Shown here in pieces: positions 20,014-28,947 of a stretch of DNA of 64,000 nt. Under the pieces are notes generated by a model. The model made no database searches. It was not told the origin of the DNA and saw only the letters and a list, made by a program, of their open reading frames with translations. The translations under genes and the position numbers were made by a program. Numbering within the stretch: the stretch's first letter is position 1; every line of letters begins with the position of its first letter. Source of the stretch: Pseudogemmatithrix spongiicola. Its GTDB lineage: Bacteria > Gemmatimonadota > Gemmatimonadetes > Gemmatimonadales > Gemmatimonadaceae. The stretch covers positions 2,852,001-2,916,000 of the forward strand of contig NZ_CP130613.1 of NCBI RefSeq assembly GCF_030623445.1, written 5' to 3'.

Positions 20014-21047
20014 TGTCGGTTCTAAAGAGGTTGTTCACTGAGGCATAACTGAGGAAGCTGGAGGTGCGAGCCACCCAACCTTCAGCCAGAGGCCTCAGTG
20101 AACATCCACAACAATGCGCGATTGACCGCCTGGGGGCGAGCCGAGCTCGTCCGCCGGGTGGTCCTCGACGGCGAGCCGGTGCGCGCCGTCGCCGCGGCCC
20201 TCCACATCAGCCCGAGCACGGCTTACAAGTGGCTGCGCCGCTTCGCGGCCGGGGGCTGGGCGGCGCTGGCCGACCGCTCCTCGCGCCCGCATCGCTCGCC
20301 GACCGCCACGCGGCCGGCGCTCATCGAGCGGATTCTCCGCCTGCGCGCGACGCGGCTCACCGGGCCGGAGATCGCGGAGCGGCTCGGGCTCGCGGTCTCG
20401 ACCGTGGGCCGGGTCCTCACGCGCGCGGGCCAGGGCCGGCTGAAGGGCCCGGGGGCGACGGGCGGGCCGCGCTACCAGCGCGAGACGCCCGGCGAGCTCG
20501 TGCATGTCGACACGAAGGCCCTCGATCGCTTCGTCACGGCGGGCCATCGCGCGCACGGCAACCGCTCGAAGGTCGGCCGCCGTCGGGGGCTCGGGCAGGA
20601 CCATCTCCACGTCGCGGTCGACGACGCGACGCGGCTCGCGTACGCGGCGCTGCTACCGACACAGGACGCGGCGGCGTGCACCCGCTTCCTCGAGGCGGCG
20701 CGCCGCTGGTTTGCGCAGCTGGGCATCGCCGTCACCGGTGTGATGACCGACAACGCCAAGGCGTACACGAGCCACGCGGTGCAGGCCGCGCTGGCCGCGC
20801 ACGGGATCCGGCACCTGCGCACCAAGCCCTACCGCCCGCAGACGAACGGCAAGGCGGAGCGCTTCATCCAGACCGCGCTCCGCCGCTGGGCCTACAAGAA
20901 GCCATACCGGACCTCGGCGCACCGCAACGCGGCGCTGCCCGACTTCCTAGATTGCTACAACGTCGAACGGCCGCACCGGTCGCTCGGCCGCGTCCCGCCG
21001 CTGCTCCACTTCCTCATGCAGCGTGAACAACGTCCTTAGAACCGACA
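20014..21047 (+). mobile_element. IS481-family insertion sequence, complete
   Basis: Terminal inverted repeats begin TGTCGGTTCTAA at 20014 and end TTAGAACCGACA at 21047, with further matches inward (GTTGTTCAC on the left, GTGAACAAC on the right). Both ends are flanked by CCTAGG (20008-20013 and 21048-21053). This fits a 6-bp duplication of an NCTAGN target, the known preference of IS481. Because CCTAGG is itself a palindrome, the repeats can also be read as 6 bp longer. Confidence 0.9.
20098..21039 (+). CDS. IS481-family DDE transposase
   Basis: A 313-residue transposase starting at the GTG at 20098. The N-terminal helix-turn-helix (VRAVAAALHISPSTAYKWLRR) and a second HTH (GPEIAERLGLAVSTVGRVL) precede the RNase H-like core. 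The DDE residues lie in VHVDTKALDRF, TDNAKAYTS and NGKAERFIQTALRRW. The length is normal and the frame intact, so the element is probably active. Confidence 0.93.
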   Translation: MNIHNNARLTAWGRAELVRRVVLDGEPVRAVAAALHISPSTAYKWLRRFAAGGWAALADRSSRPHRSPTATRPALIERILRLRATRLTGPEIAERLGLAVSTVGRVLTRAGQGRLKGPGATGGPRYQRETPGELVHVDTKALDRFVTAGHRAHGNRSKVGRRRGLGQDHLHVAVDDATRLAYAALLPTQDAAACTRFLEAARRWFAQLGIAVTGVMTDNAKAYTSHAVQAALAAHGIRHLRTKPYRPQTNGKAERFIQTALRRWAYKKPYRTSAHRNAALPDFLDCYNVERPHRSLGRVPPLLHFLMQREQRP

Positions 21048-21084
21048 CCTAGGTGCGCCGGCGCACTGTGCTCACGGCGCCGGG

Positions 21085-22683
21085 CTATCGCGCGGTCGTG
21101 TCGGCCTTGACCACATGCACCGTCTGCGTCGGGAATGCGAACGCCGCCCCGTTGCCTTCGACGATCTCCATGATCTGGAGGAAGAGCCCCTCCCGAATCT
21201 CGCGGAACTCGTCGATGCCATCCGCGAGGATCCAGCAGAACATCTCGAAGTTCAGTGACGACGAAGCGAACTCGGAGAAACGCACCTGTACGCGGTCCGG
21301 CCAGGTCTTCGGATGCGCGCGCAGGCACTTCTCGATCTCATCGCGCAGCAGCCGCATCGTGGCAGCGCTCGTGCCGTACTCAACGCCGATGATCGCGCGG
21401 AGCAGGAAGCGGTCGCGCGGGGCGAAGTTCTCCGTGCGCGACTCCGCCAGCTGGCCATTCGGAACCGAAATGATGGTCCGCGCCAGCGTACGGATGCGCG
21501 TCGAGCGCAAGCCGATGGCTTCGACCTCGCCCTCCACGCCCCCGACGTTCACCCAGTCGCCGACGCGGAACGGTTGGTCCACACCGATGCTGACGGACCC
21601 GAAGAAGTGCTCCAGCGACTTCTGTGCACCCAGCGCCACGGCGATACCGCCGATGCCGAGGCCGGCGAGGATGGTCGCAACGGGGTAGCCGAACTGCGCC
21701 ACGACCGTGAGCACGGCGATCACGAACACGATCAGCCGCGCGATGCGCGCGCCCAGCGGAATCAGCGAGCGCAGCGCGGGATGCCGCGCACCCCATTCCG
21801 AGATCGGAATCGTCTCCTGCAGCACCCCGATCGCCCGCAAGATCACCCAGAAGACCGCGACGGTGGCGATGGCCGCCTGCAGCTCGACGATGAACGCCTG
21901 CGCCGGCGCCGCCAGCGCGATCCACCGGAGCAGCACGCGGCTCGCCGCGACGCCCCAGAGCAGCGTCAGCGGACCCTTCGCCGCCGCAATCAGCTTGTCG
22001 TCGAACTCCGTATCGGTCTTCGCCGACAGCTTGCGCAGCGCCCGACGCGTCGGCCCCTGGAGCGCCCAGCCGATCAGCGCCGATGCGGGCAGCAGCACCA
22101 GCAACGCGATCCACTGCCAGTAGAGGATGTCGAACGGCCCCGGGTTCAGCATCCGCACCGGGATATGCTCGCGGATCCAATGGTCGGGCAGGTCGGCGTA
22201 GATCTGGTCGATCTCGTTGACCGTCGCCTGCGAAAAGCGCCAGCCGCGCTCGTCGCCACGCCCGCTGCGGGCGAGGCGGATCGCTACCTCCCGGCCGTCG
22301 GAGAGCTTGATGCTCCCGAGCAGCTCGCGGTCGGAGGGCAATCCGTCCTCGCGCTCGCCCTCCGCCACCGGCGACACCTTCTCGAGATCGAGCCACAGCC
22401 GCGAATCGAGTACGGCGACCAGCCGCCGCGCGAGTTCATCGGCGCGGCTGGTGTCGATACCCGGCGGGAGGTCGAGGAGCCGACCGGCTGCCGCGAAGTC
22501 GGCGCGGTGCGCCAAGTCCAGGAACCGCGCGACGGCGGCTCGGGGCGACGCCGAGTCGACGACGACCTGCGCCACCAGCTCGGTGTCGGGCGCGACGGCC
22601 GGCGCCGCCGGTCGCCCGAGGAGCTGGGCGGCCAGTGCGAGCGGCGTGAACAACAGGAGGAGGGCGGTGCGAATCGCGTGCAT
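21085..22683 (-). CDS. MscS-family mechanosensitive ion channel
   Basis: A 532-residue membrane protein starting at the ATG at 22683 with a cleavable signal (MHAIRTALLLLFTPLALAA). A periplasmic region of about 170 residues is followed by several helices. The MscS pore and beta domain start at YPVATILAGLGIGGIAVALG and continue with FFGSVSIGVDQPFRVGDWV (residues about 345-390). The C-terminal alpha/beta domain is present. The channel releases solutes on hypo-osmotic shock. It is divergent from the acyl-CoA dehydrogenase gene; the IS481 element lies just past its 3' end. Confidence 0.9.
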   Translation of the reverse strand: MHAIRTALLLLFTPLALAAQLLGRPAAPAVAPDTELVAQVVVDSASPRAAVARFLDLAHRADFAAAGRLLDLPPGIDTSRADELARRLVAVLDSRLWLDLEKVSPVAEGEREDGLPSDRELLGSIKLSDGREVAIRLARSGRGDERGWRFSQATVNEIDQIYADLPDHWIREHIPVRMLNPGPFDILYWQWIALLVLLPASALIGWALQGPTRRALRKLSAKTDTEFDDKLIAAAKGPLTLLWGVAASRVLLRWIALAAPAQAFIVELQAAIATVAVFWVILRAIGVLQETIPISEWGARHPALRSLIPLGARIARLIVFVIAVLTVVAQFGYPVATILAGLGIGGIAVALGAQKSLEHFFGSVSIGVDQPFRVGDWVNVGGVEGEVEAIGLRSTRIRTLARTIISVPNGQLAESRTENFAPRDRFLLRAIIGVEYGTSAATMRLLRDEIEKCLRAHPKTWPDRVQVRFSEFASSSLNFEMFCWILADGIDEFREIREGLFLQIMEIVEGNGAAFAFPTQTVHVVKADTTAR

Positions 22684-22768
22684 CTCCCAAACTCGGGCAT
22701 AGGAACCAGCGAAGCAACCCTTCGCCCGAGTAGATTTCACATCTATCCCTAGCCCTGCGACGGATCCC

Positions 22769-24538
22769 ATGAGCACCTCGAAAGCACCGCATCTCGCCGA
22801 CCCCGACAAGAACCCTTCGTTCACGCGCGGCGTGTTCCAGGGCGAGATCCTCGAAGACCTCGTCTTCCCCTTCCCCGAGCCCTCGGCTGAGGAGAAGGAA
22901 ACTCTCGCGCAGATCCTCGACAGCTTCCGCGGTTGGGCCGCGGAGACCGTCGACTCCGCGAAGATGGACCACGACGGCAAGTTCACGCCGGAAGTGCGGC
23001 AAGGCATGGCCGAGCTCGGCCTGATGGGGCTCAACATCCCCGAGGAGTACGGTGGCTTCGGCGCCAGCACGATGGTCTTCAGCCGCGTGTTCGGTGAGAT
23101 CGGCGCGACCGACGCGGCGCTGGCCGTCTACTTCGGCGCGCACCAGAGCATCGGCATCAAGGGCATCATCCTCTTCGGCACGGAGGACCAGAAGCAGCGC
23201 TGGCTCCCGCGCTGCGCCAGCGGTGAGCTCATCGGCGCGTTCTGCCTGACCGAACCTGGCTCCGGATCCGACGCGCAGGCCATGCTCAGCACCGCCGTGC
23301 CCAGCGCCGACGGCAAGAGCTACACGCTCAACGGCACGAAGATCTGGATCTCCAACGCCGGTTACGCCGGCGTGATGACCGTCTTCGCCAAGGTGCCGGT
23401 GGTCGTCGACGGCAAGGAGAAGCAGCGCGTCACGGCGTTCATCGTCGACGCCAAGGCCCCCGGCGTCTCGCTCGGCAAGATCGAGGAGAAGATGGGCATC
23501 AAGGCCAGCGACACGCGCACGGTGACCTTCGAGAACGTGACGGTGCCCGCGGAGGATCGCCTCGGTGACGTCGGCAGCGGCTTCAAGATCGCCCTCGAGA
23601 TCCTCAACTCCGGCCGCCTCGGCCTCGCCGCCGGGTCCTCGCGCGGCACGCGCGAGATGCTCAAGATGGCCATCGAGTACGTGAAGCAACGCGAGCAGTT
23701 CGGCCGCCCGATCGGCAACTTCGAGATGATCCAGCGCAAGGTCGCCATCGCCGCCGCGGACTGCTACGCGGCCGATGCCGGCTGGATGCTCTGCGCCGGC
23801 ATGGTGGATCGCGGGGGCGTGGACTTCTCGCTCGAGACGGCCGCCTGCAAGGTCTACGCCTCCGAACTCGCCTGGCGCTCGGCCTCCGACGCCATGCAGA
23901 TGGCGGGCGGCATCGGCTACTCGAAGGAGTACCGCTACGAGCAGGCCGTGCGCGATTCGCGCATCAACATGATCTTCGAAGGCACCAACGAGATCCTGCG
24001 CGCGCTCATCGCGCTCATGGGCCTCCAGCAGCCCGGCGAGGAGCTCAAGCAGGTCGGCAAGGCCTTCAAGAACCCGCTCAAGAACATCGGCGCCATCTCC
24101 AGCTACGTGACCGGCCGCGCCAAGCGCACCATCACGAAGAACAAGTTCACGAAGGTCCATGAGGCGCTGGCCGACGAAGCCGATCTCGTCGAGACGGCCA
24201 TCCACGACCTCGCGCTGGCCGTCGAGAAGGCGCTCATCGAGCACGGCAAGGACATCATCGAGCGGCAGATGCTCCAGGAGCGCATGGCCAACGCAGCCAT
24301 CGACATCTACCTCGGCACCGCCGTGCTCTCGCGCGCGACCACGGCCATCAAGAAGCACGGCGAAGCCGGCGCCAAGGACGACCTCGACGCCGCGAAGATC
24401 TTCATCGCGATGGCGATGCGCCGCGCGCGCCGCGCCATCCGCGCCATCGAGAAGAACCAGGATGACCGCCTGCGCGCACTCGCCAAGCGGGCGTACGACA
24501 CCGGGGACCTCACCGTCCCCACTCCAACGGATACGTGA
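22769..24538 (+). CDS. Acyl-CoA dehydrogenase (long-chain, VLCAD-like length)
   Basis: A 589-residue flavoprotein catalysing the alpha,beta-dehydrogenation of acyl-CoA in beta-oxidation. It contains LTEPGSGSDAQAM (FAD/substrate loop), KIWISNAGYAGVMTVFAK, and the C-terminal FAD-binding segment IQMAGGIGYS-type as DAMQMAGGIGYSKEY. The catalytic glutamate lies in INMIFEGTNEILR. About 180 extra C-terminal residues resemble the helical extension of VLCAD/ACAD9-type enzymes. Its TGA overlaps the GTG of the ABC-F gene (GTGA). Confidence 0.92.
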   Translation: MSTSKAPHLADPDKNPSFTRGVFQGEILEDLVFPFPEPSAEEKETLAQILDSFRGWAAETVDSAKMDHDGKFTPEVRQGMAELGLMGLNIPEEYGGFGASTMVFSRVFGEIGATDAALAVYFGAHQSIGIKGIILFGTEDQKQRWLPRCASGELIGAFCLTEPGSGSDAQAMLSTAVPSADGKSYTLNGTKIWISNAGYAGVMTVFAKVPVVVDGKEKQRVTAFIVDAKAPGVSLGKIEEKMGIKASDTRTVTFENVTVPAEDRLGDVGSGFKIALEILNSGRLGLAAGSSRGTREMLKMAIEYVKQREQFGRPIGNFEMIQRKVAIAAADCYAADAGWMLCAGMVDRGGVDFSLETAACKVYASELAWRSASDAMQMAGGIGYSKEYRYEQAVRDSRINMIFEGTNEILRALIALMGLQQPGEELKQVGKAFKNPLKNIGAISSYVTGRAKRTITKNKFTKVHEALADEADLVETAIHDLALAVEKALIEHGKDIIERQMLQERMANAAIDIYLGTAVLSRATTAIKKHGEAGAKDDLDAAKIFIAMAMRRARRAIRAIEKNQDDRLRALAKRAYDTGDLTVPTPTDT

Positions 24539-26466
24539 CCCTCATTTCGCTGTCCGGCGTCGGCATCTCGTTCGGCGCCACGGAACTCCTCAAGAACGTC
24601 ACCTTCACGGTCGCCGCACGGGACCGCTGGGGCATCATCGGGCGCAACGGCGCCGGCAAGACGTCGCTCTTCCGCATCATGACCGGCGAAATGCCGCCGA
24701 CGGTGGGCAACGTCGCGCGGCAGCCGGGCCTGCGCCACGCGCTGCTCGATCAACATCGTGCCTTTGAGGGCGCGACGACGGTGTGGGAAGCCGGTGCCGC
24801 CGCCTGGAAGGACGTCATCGCGCTCGAGAAGAGCATCGCCGAGCAAGCCATGCAGCTCGGCGAGATGGGCGAGAAGGTCACCGAAGAATTCCTCGAGAAG
24901 TTCGGCCGCGACCAAGAGCGCTTCGCCGACTTGGGCGGCTACACGTACCACGCCCGCGTGGACGCCGTGCTGCAGGGCCTCGGCTTCGACGCCGAGGAGT
25001 CCAAGACGCGCCTGGTCTCGTCGCTATCGGGCGGTGAGCGCGGTCGCGTGGGCCTCGCCGCGCAGCTCATCGCGCCCGCCGACCTGCTGCTGCTCGACGA
25101 ACCGACCAACCATCTCGACCTCGATACCACCACGTGGCTGCAGGACTGGCTTCGCGAGGCGGACGAGACGGTCATCGTCGTCTCCCACGACCGCGCCTTC
25201 CTCGACGCCATCTGCACGCACATCCTGCACGTCGAAGGCCGCACCAGCGAGTGGTACAAGGGCAACTACAGCCAGTTCGTGCCGCAGCGCGCCGAGCGCC
25301 GGCTCACGCGCGAACGCGAGCTGCAGAAGCAGATCGCGTACGTGAAGAAGGAGGAGGAGTACATCCGCCGGAACCTCGCCGGCGTGAACTCCTTCCAGGC
25401 CAAGGGCAAGCGCAAGCGCCTCGAGCGCTTGCCGCGCCTCGCCCCGCCGCCGGGCGATCCCGCGGCGATGTCGCTGCACTTCGAGCCCAACGAGCGCGGC
25501 GGCGACCAAGTCATCGCCATCAAGGACCTTCGCGTCGAAGTCCCACCAGACCGCGTGCTCGTGGACGGCTTCACTGCGGTGCTCCGCCGCAACGATTTCG
25601 TCGCGCTCGTCGGCCCCAACGGCGCCGGCAAGTCCACGTTCATCCGCACCATCCTCGGCGACCTCGCGCCCGCCGGCGGCGAGTCGAGGATCGGCAGCTC
25701 CATCACGCCGGCTTGGTTCCGCCAGGACCTCTCCGACCTTCCGCTGCGCAAGTCGCTGATGGATGCCATCCTCGACCAGCGTCCCCTTTGGTCGCGTGGC
25801 GCCGTCCAGAACCACCTTGGCGCGTTTGGCTTCAGCGGGGACGAAGTGTTCCGCGAGATCGGCACGCTCTCCGGTGGCGAGCGCGCGCGCATGGCGATGG
25901 CGCTGATCACGCTCTCGCACGCCAACCTCCTCGTCTTCGACGAACCGACCAATCACCTCGACGTCGAGAACATCGAAGCCTTGGAAGACGCGCTCGACGA
26001 GTACGAGGGCACGGTGCTGCTCGTCAGCCACGACCGCGCGTTCCTCCGCGAGGTGGCGACGCGCGTGTGGGCCTTCGAAGGCAGCCGCCTCGTGGACTTC
26101 GACGGCAGCTTCGTCGAGTGGGAGGAATCCAAGCTCAGCAAGGCGCAGCTCGCGGCGAAGCAGGAGGCTGCCGCGAATGAGGCGCGGAAGCAGGCCGAGA
26201 AGGAGAAGGCCAAGCAGAACGCGAACAAGCAGGCCGACCAGCACGCGACGCAGCGGGCCAAGAAGCAGGCCGCCGCGTACGCCGAGGCGGCGGTGCAGCG
26301 CTGGGAGAAGCGCGTGAACGAGATCGAGGTGCAGCTCGAGGACACCGATCTCTACGACGGCTCGCCGGAGGGTGCGCAGAAAGCCGCGCGCCTCGACCAG
26401 GAACTGGCCAAGGCGCGGAAGGAACTGGATGCCGCGATGGCGGCGTGGGCGGAGGCGGCGGACTGA
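24535..26466 (+). CDS. ABC-F family ribosome-associated ATPase (Uup/YheS-like)
   Basis: A 643-residue soluble protein with two ABC ATPase domains and no membrane domain. Domain 1: Walker A GRNGAGKTS, signature LSGGERGRV, Walker B LLLLDEPTNHLD. Domain 2: GPNGAGKST, LSGGERARM, LLVFDEPTNHLD. The interdomain P-site-tRNA-interaction-type linker (residues about 245-305) is rich in Lys/Arg. A C-terminal coiled coil (about 535-640, Lys/Ala/Gln-rich) is the Uup-type extension. ABC-F proteins bind the ribosomal E site and relieve stalling; drug resistance is possible but not indicated. Confidence 0.93.
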   Translation: MTLISLSGVGISFGATELLKNVTFTVAARDRWGIIGRNGAGKTSLFRIMTGEMPPTVGNVARQPGLRHALLDQHRAFEGATTVWEAGAAAWKDVIALEKSIAEQAMQLGEMGEKVTEEFLEKFGRDQERFADLGGYTYHARVDAVLQGLGFDAEESKTRLVSSLSGGERGRVGLAAQLIAPADLLLLDEPTNHLDLDTTTWLQDWLREADETVIVVSHDRAFLDAICTHILHVEGRTSEWYKGNYSQFVPQRAERRLTRERELQKQIAYVKKEEEYIRRNLAGVNSFQAKGKRKRLERLPRLAPPPGDPAAMSLHFEPNERGGDQVIAIKDLRVEVPPDRVLVDGFTAVLRRNDFVALVGPNGAGKSTFIRTILGDLAPAGGESRIGSSITPAWFRQDLSDLPLRKSLMDAILDQRPLWSRGAVQNHLGAFGFSGDEVFREIGTLSGGERARMAMALITLSHANLLVFDEPTNHLDVENIEALEDALDEYEGTVLLVSHDRAFLREVATRVWAFEGSRLVDFDGSFVEWEESKLSKAQLAAKQEAAANEARKQAEKEKAKQNANKQADQHATQRAKKQAAAYAEAAVQRWEKRVNEIEVQLEDTDLYDGSPEGAQKAARLDQELAKARKELDAAMAAWAEAAD

Positions 26467-26493
26467 GCGCCGTCGCCGAGCGCCGCGCGGGGA

Positions 26494-26943
26494 TTATGCG
26501 GCGCCGTAGTGCTTGATCGCCTGCTTCACCGCCATCCGCGCCGACACCTCGAGCTCATACTCCACGGCGATCTCACTGAACTCGGCCGCCGTGTGCCGCT
26601 TCCGCCGCGTCGCGGCGTCCGAACTCGCCGCGTACCGACGCGCGTACTCGCGGCAGGCCATCCACATCGCGTTCGCGCGATGCCACCAGTCTTCCGACTC
26701 CGCGCCGCGGCCCGCGGCAGCGATCTCCTCGTAGGCACCGGTGCGCGCCACGAGCTGCGACTCCGCGAGGTCCGCCATCTCCCACGCGGCGGCGAATTCC
26801 TGATCGTCTGCGCCGAGCTTGATCAACGCGCCGATCCGCTCATGCTGGTGGCAGCATTCCTGCGCCGCGCGGTACAGCGCGTCCCCGGCATCCTTCACAG
26901 GGTGCGCGGACGGTTTGGAGGCGCGAGGTGCAGGCTTGGACGG
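26494..26943 (-). CDS. Conserved-looking hypothetical soluble protein
   Basis: A 149-residue predicted cytoplasmic protein, with an Ala/Pro/Lys-rich lead (MPSKPAPRASKPSAHPVKDA) followed by long amphipathic helices with many Ala, Glu and Arg. There is a CCHQHE cluster near residue 30 and WWHRANAMWMACREYARRYA near residue 95. No family was recognised. The start at 26943 is preferred to an ATG at 26976 because the extra residues are low-complexity. It converges on the ABC-F gene across a short palindromic gap. Confidence 0.6.
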   Translation of the reverse strand, partial: PSKPAPRASKPSAHPVKDAGDALYRAAQECCHQHERIGALIKLGADDQEFAAAWEMADLAESQLVARTGAYEEIAAAGRGAESEDWWHRANAMWMACREYARRYAASSDAATRRKRHTAAEFSEIAVEYELEVSARMAVKQAIKHYGAA

Positions 26944-27053
26944 CATGAGGGATGCACTGAGGAGGGGAGACGGCAAGCGCGGACCTCTTCAAGCTGAACG
27001 GGCGACTCGGGCGGGGCAAGCGCACAATCCCGCCCAACCGGTGACGCGGTCCC

Positions 27054-27572
27054 TCACCCCGCCCGCTTCCGCAGCAACCCCGCCGACGCCAGGCTGAACA
27101 CGACCACCACCGGCAGCGGCTCCAGCGCCGTGAAGCCCATGCGCGCGAGGGTGTTGTTCTTGTACATCTCCCAGAACTTCAGTTGCTCGGCCTCCTGCGT
27201 CGCCAGCTGTTCCGCAGTGGCTCCCGCCTGGCGCGCGCGCTCCAGCATCTCGGCCATGTACCGCTCGCCGAAGTCGGGCACGAAGTTCGTGAAGGCGATT
27301 TCCCAGGCCACCACGTAGCAGGCGACCGCAATCAGCGAGATCAGCAGCCCGACCTTGAGCGCCTCGCCAAAGCGGATCTCGCCGCCCCGTTCAGTATCCC
27401 GGAATTGCCGGACGCCGAAGTAGATCATCAGTGATGCCAAGACCATCGACGCATACCCGACGGCCATGCCGGCACCACTGCCGAGTTGGTCATGAAACGG
27501 CAGCGAGAGGACCATCATGCCGGACATCACGGCGCCGGCGATGAGGCCAAAGGTCAGGACGATCTTCCGCAT
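27054..27572 (-). CDS. DUF4199 family membrane protein
   Basis: A 172-residue protein starting at the ATG at 27572 with CTGGAG upstream. It has four hydrophobic helices: residues about 3-22, 35-55, 75-95 (GLLISLIAVACYVVAWEIAF) and the C-terminal EPLPVVVVFSLASAGLLRK. A soluble helical loop (MAEMLERARQAGATAEQLAT) lies before the last helix, as is usual for DUF4199. The function is unknown. It follows the membrane LuxR gene on the same strand, with a palindrome between them. Confidence 0.8.
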   Translation of the reverse strand: MRKIVLTFGLIAGAVMSGMMVLSLPFHDQLGSGAGMAVGYASMVLASLMIYFGVRQFRDTERGGEIRFGEALKVGLLISLIAVACYVVAWEIAFTNFVPDFGERYMAEMLERARQAGATAEQLATQEAEQLKFWEMYKNNTLARMGFTALEPLPVVVVFSLASAGLLRKRAG

Positions 27573-27654
27573 AGTGGCTCCAGGGGTTGGGTGCGGCGGC
27601 ATCCTAGCGTGGGTCCCAGCGTCGGCGCGTCACCGGAAAGGGTGATTTTGGCCC

Positions 27655-27669
27655 GAAATCCGCGATTTC
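27655..27669. promoter_or_regulatory. Candidate operator palindrome between luxR-type gene and DUF4199
   Basis: GAAATC-CGC-GATTTC is a perfect inverted repeat 83 bp upstream of the DUF4199 start. An outer imperfect pair, GAAAGGGTGA (27636-27645) and TCATCCCTTC (27668-27677), surrounds it. It is a plausible binding site for the adjacent LuxR-type regulator; this is inference. Confidence 0.4.
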
Positions 27670-27719
27670 ATCCCTTCGGATGACGAAACACGCGCCGAGG
27701 CGGCACTCGGAACGCCAGC

Positions 27720-28160
27720 TCAGGGAACCAGCCGAAGCTCCCGTGCCTTCTGGATCGCCTGCGTCCGCCGCGCCGCCCCGAGCTTGTCGAGTACGCGGCT
27801 CGCATGCGTCTTCACCGTGTTCTCGCTCACGAAGGCCCGCTCGGCGATCTCCCGATTGCTCAGCCCTTCGGCCATCAGCGCGAGGATCTCCAGCTCCCGC
27901 GGCGTGAGGCCGAGCGCCGCCACCTGTGCGTCATCGCGCACGAAGTCGGGGCCCACGGGCACCAAGACCTCACGGACCTCGACCTGCTTGCGCGTGAGCT
28001 TGAGGCCAAGCCAGATGCCGAGCCCGGCGAAGATCGCCGCAACAAGGCCGCCGTAGATCTCGAAGGAATGCTCCATGACGAGCCACTTGTACTCCAGCAG
28101 CTGCAACAGCGCGGTGCAGAGACCGGCTACGAGTCCATACACCAGCACCTTGCGCATCAT
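27720..28160 (-). CDS. Membrane-anchored LuxR-type HTH regulator
   Basis: A 146-residue protein with two N-terminal helices (VLVYGLVAGLCTALLQLLEY and IYGGLVAAIFAGLGIWLGLK). These are followed by a short linker and a GerE/LuxR helix-turn-helix (LTPRELEILALMAEGLSNRE, IAERAFVSENTVKTHASRVL). There is no receiver domain. DNA binding from the membrane would be ToxR/CadC-like in topology but with a LuxR domain. The start ATG at 28160 overlaps the TGA of the methyltransferase gene by 4 bp. Likely target: the downstream DUF4199 gene. Confidence 0.85.
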   Translation of the reverse strand: MMRKVLVYGLVAGLCTALLQLLEYKWLVMEHSFEIYGGLVAAIFAGLGIWLGLKLTRKQVEVREVLVPVGPDFVRDDAQVAALGLTPRELEILALMAEGLSNREIAERAFVSENTVKTHASRVLDKLGAARRTQAIQKARELRLVP

Positions 28161-28945
28161 CGCAGCGTTCCCGCTCGCACGAACATCGGCCACACCACGT
28201 CTCGCGCGCCGACGGCGCCCCAGGCGTCCCGCACGGCCGCCTCGAACCGGAGCACGTCCGCCTCGCCGCCCGCCTGCAGCAAGCGCTGCGTGGCGCTCCA
28301 CGAGCGGTGGAACCCGAGATACTGCTCCACCGCCATCGCGCTGCGAATCTCGAACGGCGGCACCTGCACCTCGTCGATCGGCAGGGGCATCGAACGGTAG
28401 CCCTCGCGGATGAGGTGATGCTCCGGTGCCCAATGCGCCGCGCAGGTCACGTCGTGGTAGTACATGGTCACCGCGTCGACCTCCGGCGTGACACGACTGT
28501 GCACGTAGGCGAACGCCGCGAACACCCCACCCGGCGCCAGCACGCGGCGCACCTCGGTGAAGAACGGCGACAACGCGAACCAATGCAGCGCTTGCCCGAC
28601 GGTGACGAGGTCCACGGAACCATCGGGCAACGCCGAGTCGTACGTGGTTTCGCGGTAGCTGACGCGCTCGTGCGGCGGCGCCGCGGCGAGCTGCGCGGCG
28701 CTCGGGTCGGTGGCCATCACGCGCTCGAAGCGCGCCGCAAGCGCCATCGCCACCTGCCCGTTGCCCGTGCCCACGTCCCAAGCCTGCCGATGCCCACGCA
28801 CGACACCGGCGAGCCAGTCGTACAGCGCCGTCGGGTACGTCGGGCGAAACGCCGCGTAGGTTGCCGCGTGGCCGCTGAAGAGGTGCGCGAAGTGTCCGCG
28901 TGCGTCGTCCGCTTCGGGGCGATCGCGTGGCGGCAGCGGCGTCAC
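28157..28945 (-). CDS. Class I SAM-dependent methyltransferase
   Basis: A 262-residue methyltransferase starting at the GTG at 28945. SAM-binding motif I is AWDVGTGNGQVAMALA (residues about 54-69), the acidic residue at the end of beta2 is VMATDPSAAQL, and motif IV is SVDLVTVGQALHWF. This resembles the UbiE/Trm9-like "FSGHAATYAAFRPTYP" branch, commonly seen as methyltransferases of unknown substrate. Transcription is leftward with the upstream beta-propeller gene, 2 bp apart. Confidence 0.88.
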   Translation of the reverse strand: MTPLPPRDRPEADDARGHFAHLFSGHAATYAAFRPTYPTALYDWLAGVVRGHRQAWDVGTGNGQVAMALAARFERVMATDPSAAQLAAAPPHERVSYRETTYDSALPDGSVDLVTVGQALHWFALSPFFTEVRRVLAPGGVFAAFAYVHSRVTPEVDAVTMYYHDVTCAAHWAPEHHLIREGYRSMPLPIDEVQVPPFEIRSAMAVEQYLGFHRSWSATQRLLQAGGEADVLRFEAAVRDAWGAVGARDVVWPMFVRAGTLR

Positions 28946-28947
28946 GG

